Shown: positions 9,534 through 17,620, counted from the stretch's first letter. The stretch: DNA of 64,000 nt from Arctic95D-9 sp035967665 (GCA_035967665.1 JAYWLB010000076.1:62001-126000); one strand, 5' to 3'. Notes: generated by a model not told the origin, from the letters alone. A program made the numbers and translations.

Positions 9534-9562
9534 CGGAGAGGGAAGGAATTGAACCAACCCCG
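9534..9562 (-). other. Candidate attachment site (att) in the 3' part of tRNA-Sec
   Basis: The T loop, T-stem 3' strand and acceptor 3' strand of tRNA-Sec face the integrase gene. Tyrosine recombinases that use tRNA genes usually leave the element's copy of this segment in place, so it is the natural att core. The poor pairing of exactly this segment with the rest of the tRNA fits an imperfect element-borne copy. The second att copy is expected beyond the left edge of the window. Confidence 0.5.
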
Positions 9563-9627
9563 GCAAGGATCACTTGCCGACAACGGTTTTGAAGACCGCG
9601 GAGCCCACCAGGTGCTCATCTCTCTCC
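9534..9627 (-). tRNA. selC: tRNA-Sec (anticodon UCA)
   Basis: Read on the minus strand. The anticodon loop CUUCAAA sits on a five-pair stem (GCGGU/ACCGU) and gives anticodon UCA. The D arm has the long stem of tRNA-Sec (GAGCAC/GGGCUC, one mismatch). The variable arm is long, with the seven-pair stem CGGCAAG/CUUGCCG. The 5' acceptor strand is GGAGAGAG and the discriminator is G at 9534; CCA is not encoded. Oddity: the 3' strand after the T loop reads CCUUCCCUCUCC. This leaves two U-U clashes in the T stem and an A-C clash in the acceptor, and it is one base short of the 13 pairs expected for an 8/5 acceptor-T arm. CCAACCTCTCTCC would pair perfectly. The integrase gene lies beyond this 3' end. 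Confidence 0.85.
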
Positions 9628-9740
9628 ATTTCTGGAATGATCAAACCTACCTGCATTCTATGGGTTCGGTCAATCACGGTGATGTGAAAATTCAATACCA
9701 AGGTGAGAAAAGGGATCGGTTTGAAACGAATTTGCGCCGC

Positions 9741-10883
9741 CTAACCTTTGACCACATCGATGATTCGCCTCGCGGCTTCGTCGACTTCGGCTTCGGTCGT
9801 CATGATAGAGAGACTTAAGCGCAGACTGCTGAAGGCGCGTTCGTCGCTGTAGCCCATCGCTTTCTGAACGTGACTGGGTTGGTTTTTGCCTGTCATGCAG
9901 GCACTGCCGGCGGAGCACTGGATTCCGGCGGCGTCGAGTTTGGGAAGCAGTTCGGAGGCAACTTTACCAGCTATCGAAACGTGGGCGACGTTTCCGGTGC
10001 GATGCTCACGGGAGCCGTTGCATTCAACCCTGTTGGGTGTTGCATTCAACCCTGTTTGAAGAGCGTTCTCGAGCCTGTCTCTCAAGGCTTCAACGCGGGC
10101 GAGCCCTCCGTTTTGCGCTTCTTCCTGCATGAGCGCGGCGGCTTCGCCGAGCCCTGCGATGTAGGGGACATTTTCAGTCCCGCTGCGACGCCCCCCTTCC
10201 TGCCCTCCGCCCCGGGTCATGGGTTCGAAAGGAGCACCTTCCCGAATGTAGAGTGCACCGACTCCTTTGGGGGCGTGAAATTTGTGCCCACTGATGGACA
10301 GGTAGTCGACGGGGACTTCGTCAACCCGAACCGGCACTTTCCCGACCGCCTGGATTGCGTCGGTGTGAAAAAACCACCCTGCTTCTTTCGCGAGCTGGCA
10401 AGCTTCAGCGATCGGTTGGACGACTCCGGTTTCGTTGTTCGCCCACATAATGGAGGCGAAACCGGGACATTCGGGATTAAGCGCAGCAGCGAACTCGTCG
10501 AGTTTAAGACGCCCATCAGAATCGACGCCGACTTTCTCAACCTCAAACCCCACAGCCGCCATCGCGTCAGTGGGGCGGAGCACGGCGCTGTGCTCGATTT
10601 CACTGACAAGAACTTTGGAACGCTTGCGACCTATCTCGCGGGCGAGCGCCTTGATTGCCATATTGTTAGACTCGGTTCCGCAGCCGGTGAAGACAATTTC
10701 AGATGGCCTTGCCCCGATCCAGTCGGCGATTTGTTCGCGGGCGCGTTCCACAGCCAATTTCACTTCGCGTCCGGCCCGGTAGCCACTGGAAGGATTGTGC
10801 CATTGGCCGGTCAGAAAAGGCATCATCGCTTCGATCACTCGCGGGTGAACCTGAGTCGTGGCGTTGGAATCGAGGTAAATCAT
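9741..10883 (-). CDS. Cysteine desulfurase (NifS/IscS type)
   Basis: A 380-residue PLP enzyme. Start chosen at the ATG at 10883 (MIYLDSNATT), the usual family start; an in-frame TTG 39 bases upstream is possible but overlaps nothing useful. The PLP lysine is K201 in SGHKFH and the active-site Cys is C329 in SAGSAC. It removes sulfur (or selenium) from cysteine (or selenocysteine) and passes it on as persulfide. Its place between tRNA-Sec and selU/sodN suggests a part in selenium or thio-transfer chemistry, but sequence alone cannot tell a sulfur from a selenium role. Residues about 278-289 are encoded by a tandem copy of a dispersed repeat (10017-10056), which looks like an in-frame insertion at a surface loop. 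Confidence 0.88.
   Translation of the reverse strand: MIYLDSNATTQVHPRVIEAMMPFLTGQWHNPSSGYRAGREVKLAVERAREQIADWIGARPSEIVFTGCGTESNNMAIKALAREIGRKRSKVLVSEIEHSAVLRPTDAMAAVGFEVEKVGVDSDGRLKLDEFAAALNPECPGFASIMWANNETGVVQPIAEACQLAKEAGWFFHTDAIQAVGKVPVRVDEVPVDYLSISGHKFHAPKGVGALYIREGAPFEPMTRGGGQEGGRRSGTENVPYIAGLGEAAALMQEEAQNGGLARVEALRDRLENALQTGLNATPNRVECNGSREHRTGNVAHVSIAGKVASELLPKLDAAGIQCSAGSACMTGKNQPSHVQKAMGYSDERAFSSLRLSLSIMTTEAEVDEAARRIIDVVKG
10017..10056 (+). repeat. Tandem 22-bp repeat with AACCCTGTTGGGT core inside the cysteine desulfurase gene
   Basis: GTTGCATTCAACCCTGTT occurs exactly twice (10017-10034 and 10039-10056) with a 22-base period. The first copy extends to the full core AACCCTGTTGGGT (10026-10038). 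The same core is found after trpE and in the HemW-like gene. Confidence 0.75.
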
Positions 10884-10931
10884 ATCCGGGTCGAAGTGTA
10901 ACGTAATATGGGATTTTTCCAACCAGCCCGC

Positions 10932-10967
10932 AAAAAAGCGCGACCGGATTCACCGGCCGCGCTTTTC
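10932..10967 (-). terminator. Rho-independent terminator after sodN
   Basis: A GC-rich hairpin (GCGCGAC-CGG / CCGGCCGCGC) is flanked by an A-run on one side and a T-run on the other. It can therefore end transcription in either direction. It lies between the sodN stop and the cysteine desulfurase start, so the latter probably has its own promoter. Confidence 0.7.
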
Positions 10968-10988
10968 AAAAAGAGAAATCGGCGAATA

Positions 10989-11459
10989 TCAGTGCTTATG
11001 GGGCTCAAACGCTTTGCCTTCGTATGCCTCATAGAGTTCAAGAATAGAAGTCTTGAGGGCCTCGGCAACTTCAGCTGAAGGATCCTGCTTTGCTTTCATT
11101 GCGGCACGCATCACGTTATGCGCAGCGACCAGAGTTTTCTCGTAGTTCTCAGCATCCGGCTTGATTCGCTGAGCCATAAAATATTCAGCCACCGTTTCCA
11201 TGATTTTGCTGCAGTGATCTTCTTTTGTCAGGATCCAGCGCGTTGCCTGGTTCGTGGCAAGCGGTGTACTTTCTTTGAGCAATTCAGCCATTTGCACATT
11301 GGCCTTGGCGATAGTGGTCTGATCTTCGAGCATTGCCTCGAAGCGAAGCTGATCAGCAAAGATGCCACACGGAACCTGACAATGAGCCAGCGCTTTCTGG
11401 GAGAAAGAGGTTGCGACAAAGGTTACAAGAAGGATTGAGAAGAACAGTTTTGCTTTCAT
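10989..11459 (-). CDS. sodN: Nickel superoxide dismutase with Sec-type signal peptide
   Basis: A 156-residue precursor. Start chosen at the ATG at 11459 (MKAKLFFSIL), which opens a normal signal peptide ending ALA. Cleavage after residue 25 would expose HCQVPCGIF, the Ni-hook of this family: His1, Cys2 and Cys6 bind nickel. The enzyme turns superoxide into oxygen and peroxide. Differences from the Streptomyces enzyme: hook residue 3 is Gln instead of Asp and residue 9 is Phe instead of Tyr. No separate SodX-type maturation protease gene is next to it, which fits processing by ordinary signal peptidase and an extracytoplasmic location (inference). It follows selU by 66 bases on the same strand and ends at a clear terminator. 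Confidence 0.85.
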   Translation of the reverse strand: MKAKLFFSILLVTFVATSFSQKALAHCQVPCGIFADQLRFEAMLEDQTTIAKANVQMAELLKESTPLATNQATRWILTKEDHCSKIMETVAEYFMAQRIKPDAENYEKTLVAAHNVMRAAMKAKQDPSAEVAEALKTSILELYEAYEGKAFEPHKH

Positions 11460-11525
11460 TGGTAATCGATACGACTCAAACCCGGTTTCCGCCACGCCAA
11501 TCGGGTAGCGCTATTGTGGTGGCTG

Positions 11526-12593
11526 TCAGGTATAGAAATCTTTAGCTTTCAACGCCACTTCCTCAGCACCACGGCTGACTTCCTCCCGTGAATGAGAGGG
11601 CAGCGGAACCCTCGTGGATGGCTTTTCAAAATGCCCCGATCCACCGACCGTGTAGCGCCTGTCGTAGTGTTCAGCGAGAAGCTCAGCCACGAAATCGTGC
11701 CAACTCCCCTCCTCCGCAAGATCCCTCCAGCGTTGAAGCTGCTTTTTGGAGTGAAAACTCTTGAGACGATCCAGAGTAAAATGAATGCGTTCGATATCTT
11801 CGAGCCATTCTTCATAATCCGCTTTCAGATAGGCGGCGCGCGCAGGGAGCGGAGAATCGATTTCAATCACCGGTGAAACCTTCATCCTCTGCCACAGGGG
11901 ATTCGGCAGATTGAGACGTCCCACCTTGGCACTCTCCGCCTCGATGAAGACCGGCTCTCCGGGGTCGAAACTTCTCAGTTGGTCAAAGAGGAGCGATTCG
12001 AAACGTTTCTGAGCAGGCTGAGGATTTTCAGGATCACCTCCGAAGACCGAGCCTTTGTGGCAAGCAAGGCCTTCTAGATCGAGCACCTGCGCCCCGTCCT
12101 CTTCGAGTTGCTTCAACAGGAGCGTTTTACCGGATCCGGTGTAGCCGTTTAGAACCACCAACTTTAGAGTTGGCGATATGCGTTGAATCGTTTCGATGAC
12201 ATGGCGCCGGTAGGTTCGATAACCGCCCTCAAGGACGGATACATCCCAACCGATGCTGGCAAGGACGAGCCCGAAGCTTCCGGAACGCTGCCCTCCGCGC
12301 CAGCAATAGACGAGCGGAGCATAATCTTTGGGTTTGTCTGCAAAATGCTCAGCGAGATGCCGGCCGATATTTGCCGAAACCAGCGAGGCACCCAGTTTTC
12401 TCGCTTCAAAAGAGGACTGTTGTTTGTAAATAGTCCCCACAATCTGCCGCTCGCTATCCTGAAGCACCGGAAGGCTAACCGCCCCGGTGATGTGGTCCTC
12501 CGCGAATTCTCCGGGGGAGCGAACATCAATGATCTCATCCACCGCCCCGAACCGCTCGTCGGTGATCTCAATTCTCGCTACCTTCTTCGCCAT
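11526..12593 (-). CDS. selU: tRNA 2-selenouridine synthase
   Basis: A 355-residue protein with an N-terminal rhodanese domain, catalytic Cys97 in YCWRGGQRSGS, and a C-terminal P-loop domain with Walker A GYTGSGKT at 150-157. This two-domain layout is that of SelU/MnmH, which replaces sulfur by selenium at the wobble 2-thiouridine of certain tRNAs, by way of a geranylated intermediate and with selenophosphate as donor. It therefore needs SelD, which is not in the window. It lies in a selenium cluster with tRNA-Sec, the cysteine desulfurase and, facing the other way, the HMA selenoprotein. Start ATG at 12593 is preceded by a purine-rich AGGTAGAG. Confidence 0.93.
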   Translation of the reverse strand: MAKKVARIEITDERFGAVDEIIDVRSPGEFAEDHITGAVSLPVLQDSERQIVGTIYKQQSSFEARKLGASLVSANIGRHLAEHFADKPKDYAPLVYCWRGGQRSGSFGLVLASIGWDVSVLEGGYRTYRRHVIETIQRISPTLKLVVLNGYTGSGKTLLLKQLEEDGAQVLDLEGLACHKGSVFGGDPENPQPAQKRFESLLFDQLRSFDPGEPVFIEAESAKVGRLNLPNPLWQRMKVSPVIEIDSPLPARAAYLKADYEEWLEDIERIHFTLDRLKSFHSKKQLQRWRDLAEEGSWHDFVAELLAEHYDRRYTVGGSGHFEKPSTRVPLPSHSREEVSRGAEEVALKAKDFYT

Positions 12594-12760
12594 CTGCTCT
12601 ACCTAACCGCATTTCGAATCGAAAAACAGGGGGGATGTCGATGTTTCCTTACAAAAATACTTCACTGATTTACGCGATTTTATCTCATATCAATCTGCCG
12701 GAAATCGTATATTATAATGACGGAGAGGATTTAAAATCCCCCTCCCCTTCTATCAAACCT

Positions 12761-13129
12761 ATGAAAAAAATACTCGCAACTATGGCCTTGGCCGTCCTCG
12801 CGTTCGCTCCTGCGTTCGCGGCTGACGAAGCTGAAGGGACCGAAGTTGTCTACGTTGCCGGGATGACCGGCGTCACGTGAGGCGGCTGTAAAAGGGATGT
12901 CAGTTCGGCATTCGAAAAACTAAAGGGCTTCAAATCAATCACCATCGAGAATGGCGAAGAAGCCGGCACGCAAAAAGTGACCGTTGTAACAGACGGATCC
13001 GCTGAAGTTTCTAAAGACGATGCCGTCGAGAGCCTTGGAGACAAGGCTTCGAGATACATCGTCGAAGAATGGAGCGTTGAGGGGGAGGAATCCTCCGAAA
13101 GCGAAAGTGAAGAGAAGGAAGCTGCCTAG
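12761..13129 (+). CDS. Exported HMA-domain selenoprotein with U-x-x-C motif (TGA = Sec40)
   Basis: The ATG at 12761 opens a 122-codon frame interrupted only by TGA at 12878-12880 and closed by TAG at 13127-13129. Residues 1-20 are a signal peptide ending AFA. The mature part has the layout of a heavy-metal-associated domain: GMTGVT-U40-G-G-C43-KRDV, then helix, strand and strand segments up to about residue 105, then an acidic tail (VEGEESSESESEE). In HMA proteins this motif is CxxC and binds Cu, Zn, Hg or similar. Here the first Cys is replaced by a codon that would be selenocysteine. A SECIS-like hairpin lies at 12895-12913, and tRNA-Sec is 3 kb away. An ordinary gene caller would stop at residue 39. 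Downstream is a strong terminator. Metal and partner are unknown. Confidence 0.85.
12895..12913 (+). promoter_or_regulatory. Bacterial SECIS-like hairpin for the HMA selenoprotein
   Basis: Seven consecutive pairs (GGAUGUC with GGCAUUC, two of them G-U) close a five-base loop AGUUC. The loop begins 21 bases after the UGA and has G as its second base followed by U. Known bacterial SECIS elements have a small apical loop with G among the first two bases, placed roughly 16-37 bases after UGA; the E. coli fdhF loop also begins A-G. This hairpin fits. Confidence 0.72.
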
Positions 13130-13164
13130 GCTTTTCATCAACACAATCCATTAAGATAGTGTCT

Positions 13165-13199
13165 GAGCCCCTCTGCGAAAGCATTGGGGCTCTTTCTTT
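13165..13199 (+). terminator. Rho-independent terminator after the HMA selenoprotein
   Basis: GAGCCCC (13165-13171) pairs with GGGGCTC (13186-13192) and is followed by a T-rich run (TTTCTTT). It separates the selenoprotein gene from the next operon. Confidence 0.8.
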
Positions 13200-13286
13200 G
13201 GAAGGTTTGATCGTGAAAAACCGCCCTCTTGAAGTGGTATTTGGGGATTGGCACAGCACCGATAACTGTGATTAACTAAGCAAGGC

Positions 13287-16200
13287 ATGGCCGACAGCGC
13301 ACAGGACCCGAAACGGGAGCAGAGTTCCACTAACGACCTCGCGATACCGCCGCGCCTTCAGGGAAAACTCGAAGCGTTTCAAGCGCGTATCTGGTCAGTA
13401 AAAATAGCGGAGGGAGCCCTCGCCGGGCTTGTCGGTTTAGGGATCTCCTATCTAGTGATTTTTGTGATCGACCGCTTTGTCGACACGCCGCCTTTGCTTC
13501 GAGGCTTAGTTCTCTTCCTGGGTTTCGCCGTTCCAGCGATCGGGCTTCCGGTCCGCTGGTGGCACTGGGTTTGGCAGCAACGCACCCTCGAACAGGTCGC
13601 ACGACTTTTGAAACGCACCCATCCCCGGCTCGGCGACGAGCTTCTCGGAATCGTCGAACTTGCCCATGCAAAATCAGGTGAGAACAGCCGGGTTCTTGTG
13701 GAAGCGGCGATGAAGCAGGTGGATGAAAAGGTCGCGGATCAGTCTTTTCACGATTCCGTGCCCGACAATCTTTATGGCCGATGGATTGCTGCGACGGCTT
13801 CTGTGGTTGCGATCATCGGGCTCTTCCTTTTTCTCGCGGGTGACGCTTCACAAAATGCCCTGAAACGCTGGGTTTCACCGTGGAAAGCGATCGAGCGCTA
13901 CACCTTTGCTCAGCTCGATCCTCTGCCCGAAAAGGTCATTGTCCCCTTCGCGGAGCCTTTTGACCTCTCCCCCACCCTGACCGAAGAGACTGAATGGGAA
14001 CCGGAGAGCGCAACGCTGCGCCTTCCCGGAAAGACCAAACTCACTGCTGATCGCGAGTCAGGCCACTACGACTTCAATATTCCACCACAAAAGGAGAATG
14101 CCGACCTCTCAGTGCGGGTCGGCGACGCCCGCCACCGAATCGAGGTCGAGCCGCTGCCGCGTCCGGAGCTCACCGGACTCGAAGCGAGCTTGCGCCTCCC
14201 TGATTACCTCCGCTACGAATCTGAAACGGTGCTTCCGATCCGTGGCGCCTCAGTCGCGATTCTCGAAGGATCTCTCGCAACAATCAAAGGAACCACCTCC
14301 CGCGATCTCGCCCGCGCTGAGAGCAACGGCGCACTCAACAAAATAGACGGCGCTGTCTTTTCCTCAGATCCCTTCAAGGTTGAGGAGCCGTTGACGAAGA
14401 TCATTTCCTGGGAAGACGTTCACGGCCTCAAAGCCAAATCACCACTCGAGCTTCACATCACCCCGGTGGAGGATTCCGCGCCGGATATTTTTGCGAATCA
14501 GGTCACGGCTGAACGGGTCGTTCTCCAGGACGAAGTCGTGACCTTTGACATTTCGGCGAGTGATGATTTCGGTATTCGCGAACTCGGCCTGGAGTGGCGC
14601 AACGCAACCGCGTCGAGCGGAGCCTCAGGCGATACCGTTGGTGAAAAACCTGTCGCCTCCGGCTCACCGGAGACGAAAATCATCGAAACGAGGGGAACTT
14701 TTTCCGCCGCTCGCGAAGGGGTTCCGCCCCAGACTTTGCAATTGCGGGCCTTTGCGGTCGATTACCTTCCTGATCGTGAACGGGAGTATTCAGCGACATT
14801 CACACTCCATGTCCTCAGCAATGAAGATCACGCACAATGGCTTACCGAGGAATTCGGAAAATGGTTCCGCAACACACGGGAGGTTTATGAACGTGAGCAG
14901 CAACTTTACGAGACGAACAAGAGCCTCCGAAAGTTGACTGCGGAGGAACTTGAGCGCGCAGACAACCGCCGCAAGCTCACCGAACAGGCCTCTGCTGAAA
15001 GCGCCAACTCGCGCCGCCTCGACGCACTGACGCAGTCCGGCAGGAAGCTCGTTGAGGAAGCGACCAAGAACGATGAATTCGATGCCGCACGTCTTGAGTC
15101 ATGGGCAACGATGATGCGCGATCTCGAGGATATCGCGAAAAAGCGGATGCCCTCCGTTTCCGATTTATTGAAGAAAGCCTCGTCTGCTCCGGGGGCTTCT
15201 CCCTCTCAAGCGTCAAAACCTCAGGACCCGAACGAAACAACGTCTCAATCCAGGGCGGGCGACAGCGCCCCGGGAGTGAAGGTGGACAAGAGCAATCCAC
15301 AGGAAAACTCCCCCCAGGATACGACCGGAGAGCAAAAGGATCCCGGAGAAACGCCACCCAAGGCACCCGGAATTTCAGATAAAGAATCGACTTTGGCGGA
15401 AAACAAACCCGAAGAAAAAGAAACCGGTCCCGCCGGAGAGAAAAAGCAGTCCCCCGGAGCGCTCGGACTTCCGCAAACGGCACTGGGAGCAGCGCCTTCG
15501 GACGGAAAAGAAGAGAAACCGGACACACCCCGGGAAGCCACGCCGGTCCAGGAAAAGCTGGATGAAGCCATCAAAGAGCAGGATGATCTCCTCGCGGAAT
15601 TCGCCCGTGTAGCTGACCAGTTGCAAAAGATTCTCTCCAGCCTCGAAGCGAGCACATTCGTGAAGCGCCTAAAGGCCGCTTCACGCAAGCAAACCGAAGT
15701 AGCGAAGAATCTGGGCCGCACCATCAATGGCGGTTTCGGACTGCCGAAACAACGCATTGAGCAACAACTGCGGGAAGTGGGCGAAGAAACATTCGAGCTC
15801 CAAAGCGGGGAGAGCAAATTCATCTATCACATCCAAACCGATCTCGAAGCATACTTTCAACGAAAGCAGGAAGCCCTTTTCGAGAATGTCCTCCTTCAGA
15901 TGAAAGACAAAGACATCGTCGCTAACATTCAGCTAATCGGAGAGGAAAGTCGCGTTAATTTGAGCGGGCGCTCCATTGCCGCTTCCGAATTCTGGGCTGA
16001 CACCCTTGATCGCTGGGCCGAGGAGCTCGTTGCCGCATCTGAAAGCGAGGAGAGCAAAGGCGGATCGAAAGACAGCCTCCCTCCCGAGATCGTTTTGCAG
16101 ATCATGAAAGTGCTTCAGGACGAAATGGGACTGCGGGATGAAACACGCGAGATGGAAGCGACCCGGGCTTCTCTTGCTCCGAATGAATATGCCGGCAAAG

Positions 16201-16664
16201 TGAAACCTCTTGAACTCACTCAGGAGGACCTGAGACACCGGACCGACGAAGTCATCGTGGAGATCGGTGAACTCGAAAACGCCAATGAACAGTTTGGCAA
16301 AGAACTTCAGCTTCTCACACGGGTCTCCGATATCATGCGGGATGCCCGCGCGATTCTTGCGCGCCCTGAGACCGGCAATGAGGCCATTGCAGCACAAACC
16401 GAAGTCATCGAATTACTCCTTCAGGCCAAGCGGCAGAATAACAAGGGCGGTGGCGGAGGCGGCTCCAATCCCGGCGGCGGCGGGGCTGCGGCGAACAATG
16501 GTGCCTCGCTCACGGACATCGGCCCCGGAGGATCCTCAGGAAACAGCGCAAGTGGCGCCCCTAAGAGAGATGTCGAACAATCCACCGGCAAAGCCGGACG
16601 CGAGCTTCCTGAAGAATTCCGGTTTGGTCTCGATACATATTTTAACGCACTCCAAAGCAACTAA
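13287..16664 (+). CDS. Large membrane protein, DUF4175-like
   Basis: A 1125-residue protein. Membrane segments lie near residues 40-61, 71-90 and 167-185, which leaves a short N-terminal domain and a very long region after residue 190. That region has beta-rich parts to about 500, charged coiled-coil (about 510-620), a low-complexity Pro/Glu/Lys-rich linker (about 630-750), more coiled coil, and a Gly-rich stretch near 1055-1090. The overall plan resembles the DUF4175/TIGR02302-like proteins of Planctomycetes and Verrucomicrobia, whose function is not established. It is the first of four genes packed head to tail; its stop TAA overlaps the next ATG by one base. A structural envelope role is likely. 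No enzyme motif is seen. Confidence 0.6.
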   Translation: MADSAQDPKREQSSTNDLAIPPRLQGKLEAFQARIWSVKIAEGALAGLVGLGISYLVIFVIDRFVDTPPLLRGLVLFLGFAVPAIGLPVRWWHWVWQQRTLEQVARLLKRTHPRLGDELLGIVELAHAKSGENSRVLVEAAMKQVDEKVADQSFHDSVPDNLYGRWIAATASVVAIIGLFLFLAGDASQNALKRWVSPWKAIERYTFAQLDPLPEKVIVPFAEPFDLSPTLTEETEWEPESATLRLPGKTKLTADRESGHYDFNIPPQKENADLSVRVGDARHRIEVEPLPRPELTGLEASLRLPDYLRYESETVLPIRGASVAILEGSLATIKGTTSRDLARAESNGALNKIDGAVFSSDPFKVEEPLTKIISWEDVHGLKAKSPLELHITPVEDSAPDIFANQVTAERVVLQDEVVTFDISASDDFGIRELGLEWRNATASSGASGDTVGEKPVASGSPETKIIETRGTFSAAREGVPPQTLQLRAFAVDYLPDREREYSATFTLHVLSNEDHAQWLTEEFGKWFRNTREVYEREQQLYETNKSLRKLTAEELERADNRRKLTEQASAESANSRRLDALTQSGRKLVEEATKNDEFDAARLESWATMMRDLEDIAKKRMPSVSDLLKKASSAPGASPSQASKPQDPNETTSQSRAGDSAPGVKVDKSNPQENSPQDTTGEQKDPGETPPKAPGISDKESTLAENKPEEKETGPAGEKKQSPGALGLPQTALGAAPSDGKEEKPDTPREATPVQEKLDEAIKEQDDLLAEFARVADQLQKILSSLEASTFVKRLKAASRKQTEVAKNLGRTINGGFGLPKQRIEQQLREVGEETFELQSGESKFIYHIQTDLEAYFQRKQEALFENVLLQMKDKDIVANIQLIGEESRVNLSGRSIAASEFWADTLDRWAEELVAASESEESKGGSKDSLPPEIVLQIMKVLQDEMGLRDETREMEATRASLAPNEYAGKVKPLELTQEDLRHRTDEVIVEIGELENANEQFGKELQLLTRVSDIMRDARAILARPETGNEAIAAQTEVIELLLQAKRQNNKGGGGGGSNPGGGGAAANNGASLTDIGPGGSSGNSASGAPKRDVEQSTGKAGRELPEEFRFGLDTYFNALQSN

Positions 16665-17620
16665 TGTTACGAATATTTCCATCCAGTTTCAGCCTCGCAG
16701 CACTTGCCGTGGCCGCGTCGTTACTTTTCTATTCGACAGGTATTTCCCAGAATATCGCAGGAGATCCTTTTGCTGAAATCGGAGACCTCGAGGGAGATCC
16801 CGAAGCAGCAGAGGCTCCCCCCGGTCAATCTGATAAGGCGGAGAATGAAGAGACCAATCAATCAGGCGAAGGTGATGTAAGGCCTATCAAAGCCCAAATC
16901 TCCGCCCACATCGTTAAGCTTGCCGACGAGGAGCGGAAGAAGCGTCTCACTTTCATGAGAATCGTAATCGATGATGTGGTACGCCTCTGCGATCTCGACG
17001 AGAATCAGGAGGACCGGCTTTTCCTTGCCGCAAGAGGTGCTGCGGAACGCTCTATGAAAGAGTGGCACGAGCAGGCCGAGCGCTATTTCCGCAATCGCCT
17101 CGAGCAAGCCGAAGCCGACGATGCCAAAGAAATGCTCGATGGCATGGGGAATGTAAACTTCGGAGGCAACCACGCCGAAGAAGAAGGCGAGTCACTCGAC
17201 CTCTGGCGGGATTCGCTCAAGGTGGTTCTAACCGAACAACAAATCCAACGCTACGAATCTATCGTTGAAGAGCGAAGACAGGAACGAATTCAGGCTTTTT
17301 CCCAAATGTCCCTGACTACAATCGACCAGCACTTGCGTTTCACTCCCGAGCAGAAGAGTGCCATGCAGAAGCTCGTGCTCGCAGCCGCAACCGACTACCT
17401 CGACGACGTGCAGCGCTACTGGGGAGACTACTTCGAACGCGGCATGCTGATGTCACTCGCCAATGCCGCTGAGCCGGAGGAATTGAAAGAAATTCTCACT
17501 GAAAATCAATTTGATCGATTGCGCGAAGCAACCTCAAACTTCGACCACTTCTGGGATCAGAAACGCAAAATGAAGCGGGCAAAGCGTAAGGCCGCCGTTC
17601 GTCGATCCGAAAAGCAGTAG
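16664..17620 (+). CDS. Secreted or periplasmic protein of unknown function
   Basis: A 318-residue protein beginning at the ATG that overlaps the preceding stop by one base. Residues 1-28 form a signal peptide (SLAALAVAASLLFY). After an acidic linker the rest is helical and rich in Glu, Arg and Gln, with two similar halves (about 85-190 and 195-305) that each contain helix pairs of the kind found in periplasmic stress or chaperone-like proteins. I do not recognise the family. Tight coupling to the DUF4175-like gene suggests a soluble periplasmic partner of that membrane protein. Confidence 0.6.
   Translation: MLRIFPSSFSLAALAVAASLLFYSTGISQNIAGDPFAEIGDLEGDPEAAEAPPGQSDKAENEETNQSGEGDVRPIKAQISAHIVKLADEERKKRLTFMRIVIDDVVRLCDLDENQEDRLFLAARGAAERSMKEWHEQAERYFRNRLEQAEADDAKEMLDGMGNVNFGGNHAEEEGESLDLWRDSLKVVLTEQQIQRYESIVEERRQERIQAFSQMSLTTIDQHLRFTPEQKSAMQKLVLAAATDYLDDVQRYWGDYFERGMLMSLANAAEPEELKEILTENQFDRLREATSNFDHFWDQKRKMKRAKRKAAVRRSEKQ

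Larger units (their letters stand above)
1..9560. mobile_element. Right-hand end of an integrative defence island at tRNA-Sec
   Basis: Seen: restriction and nuclease genes (HsdR, Mrr, a PD-(D/E)xK protein), a KAP ATPase and an Ntn-hydrolase are followed by a tyrosine recombinase. The recombinase gene begins about 130 bases from the 3' end of a tRNA gene. No housekeeping gene lies in this stretch, while everything to its right is ordinary chromosomal content. Known: tyrosine-recombinase islands commonly insert at the 3' end of tRNA genes and keep int next to the junction. Inference: the island extends left beyond base 1, since hsdR is cut by the window edge, and its other att site is outside the window. 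I see no direct repeat of the tRNA end inside the window. Confidence 0.65.

Noticed and set aside
9870..10901. 343-codon plus-strand frame opposite the cysteine desulfurase
   Set aside because: Shadow of a complete PLP enzyme; no recognisable domain.
12878..12880. TGA in the HMA gene as an ordinary stop, a frameshift or a sequencing error
   Set aside because: The same frame continues with the expected HMA sequence for 82 codons, the codon stands at the motif Cys, a SECIS-like hairpin follows, and tRNA-Sec is present nearby.
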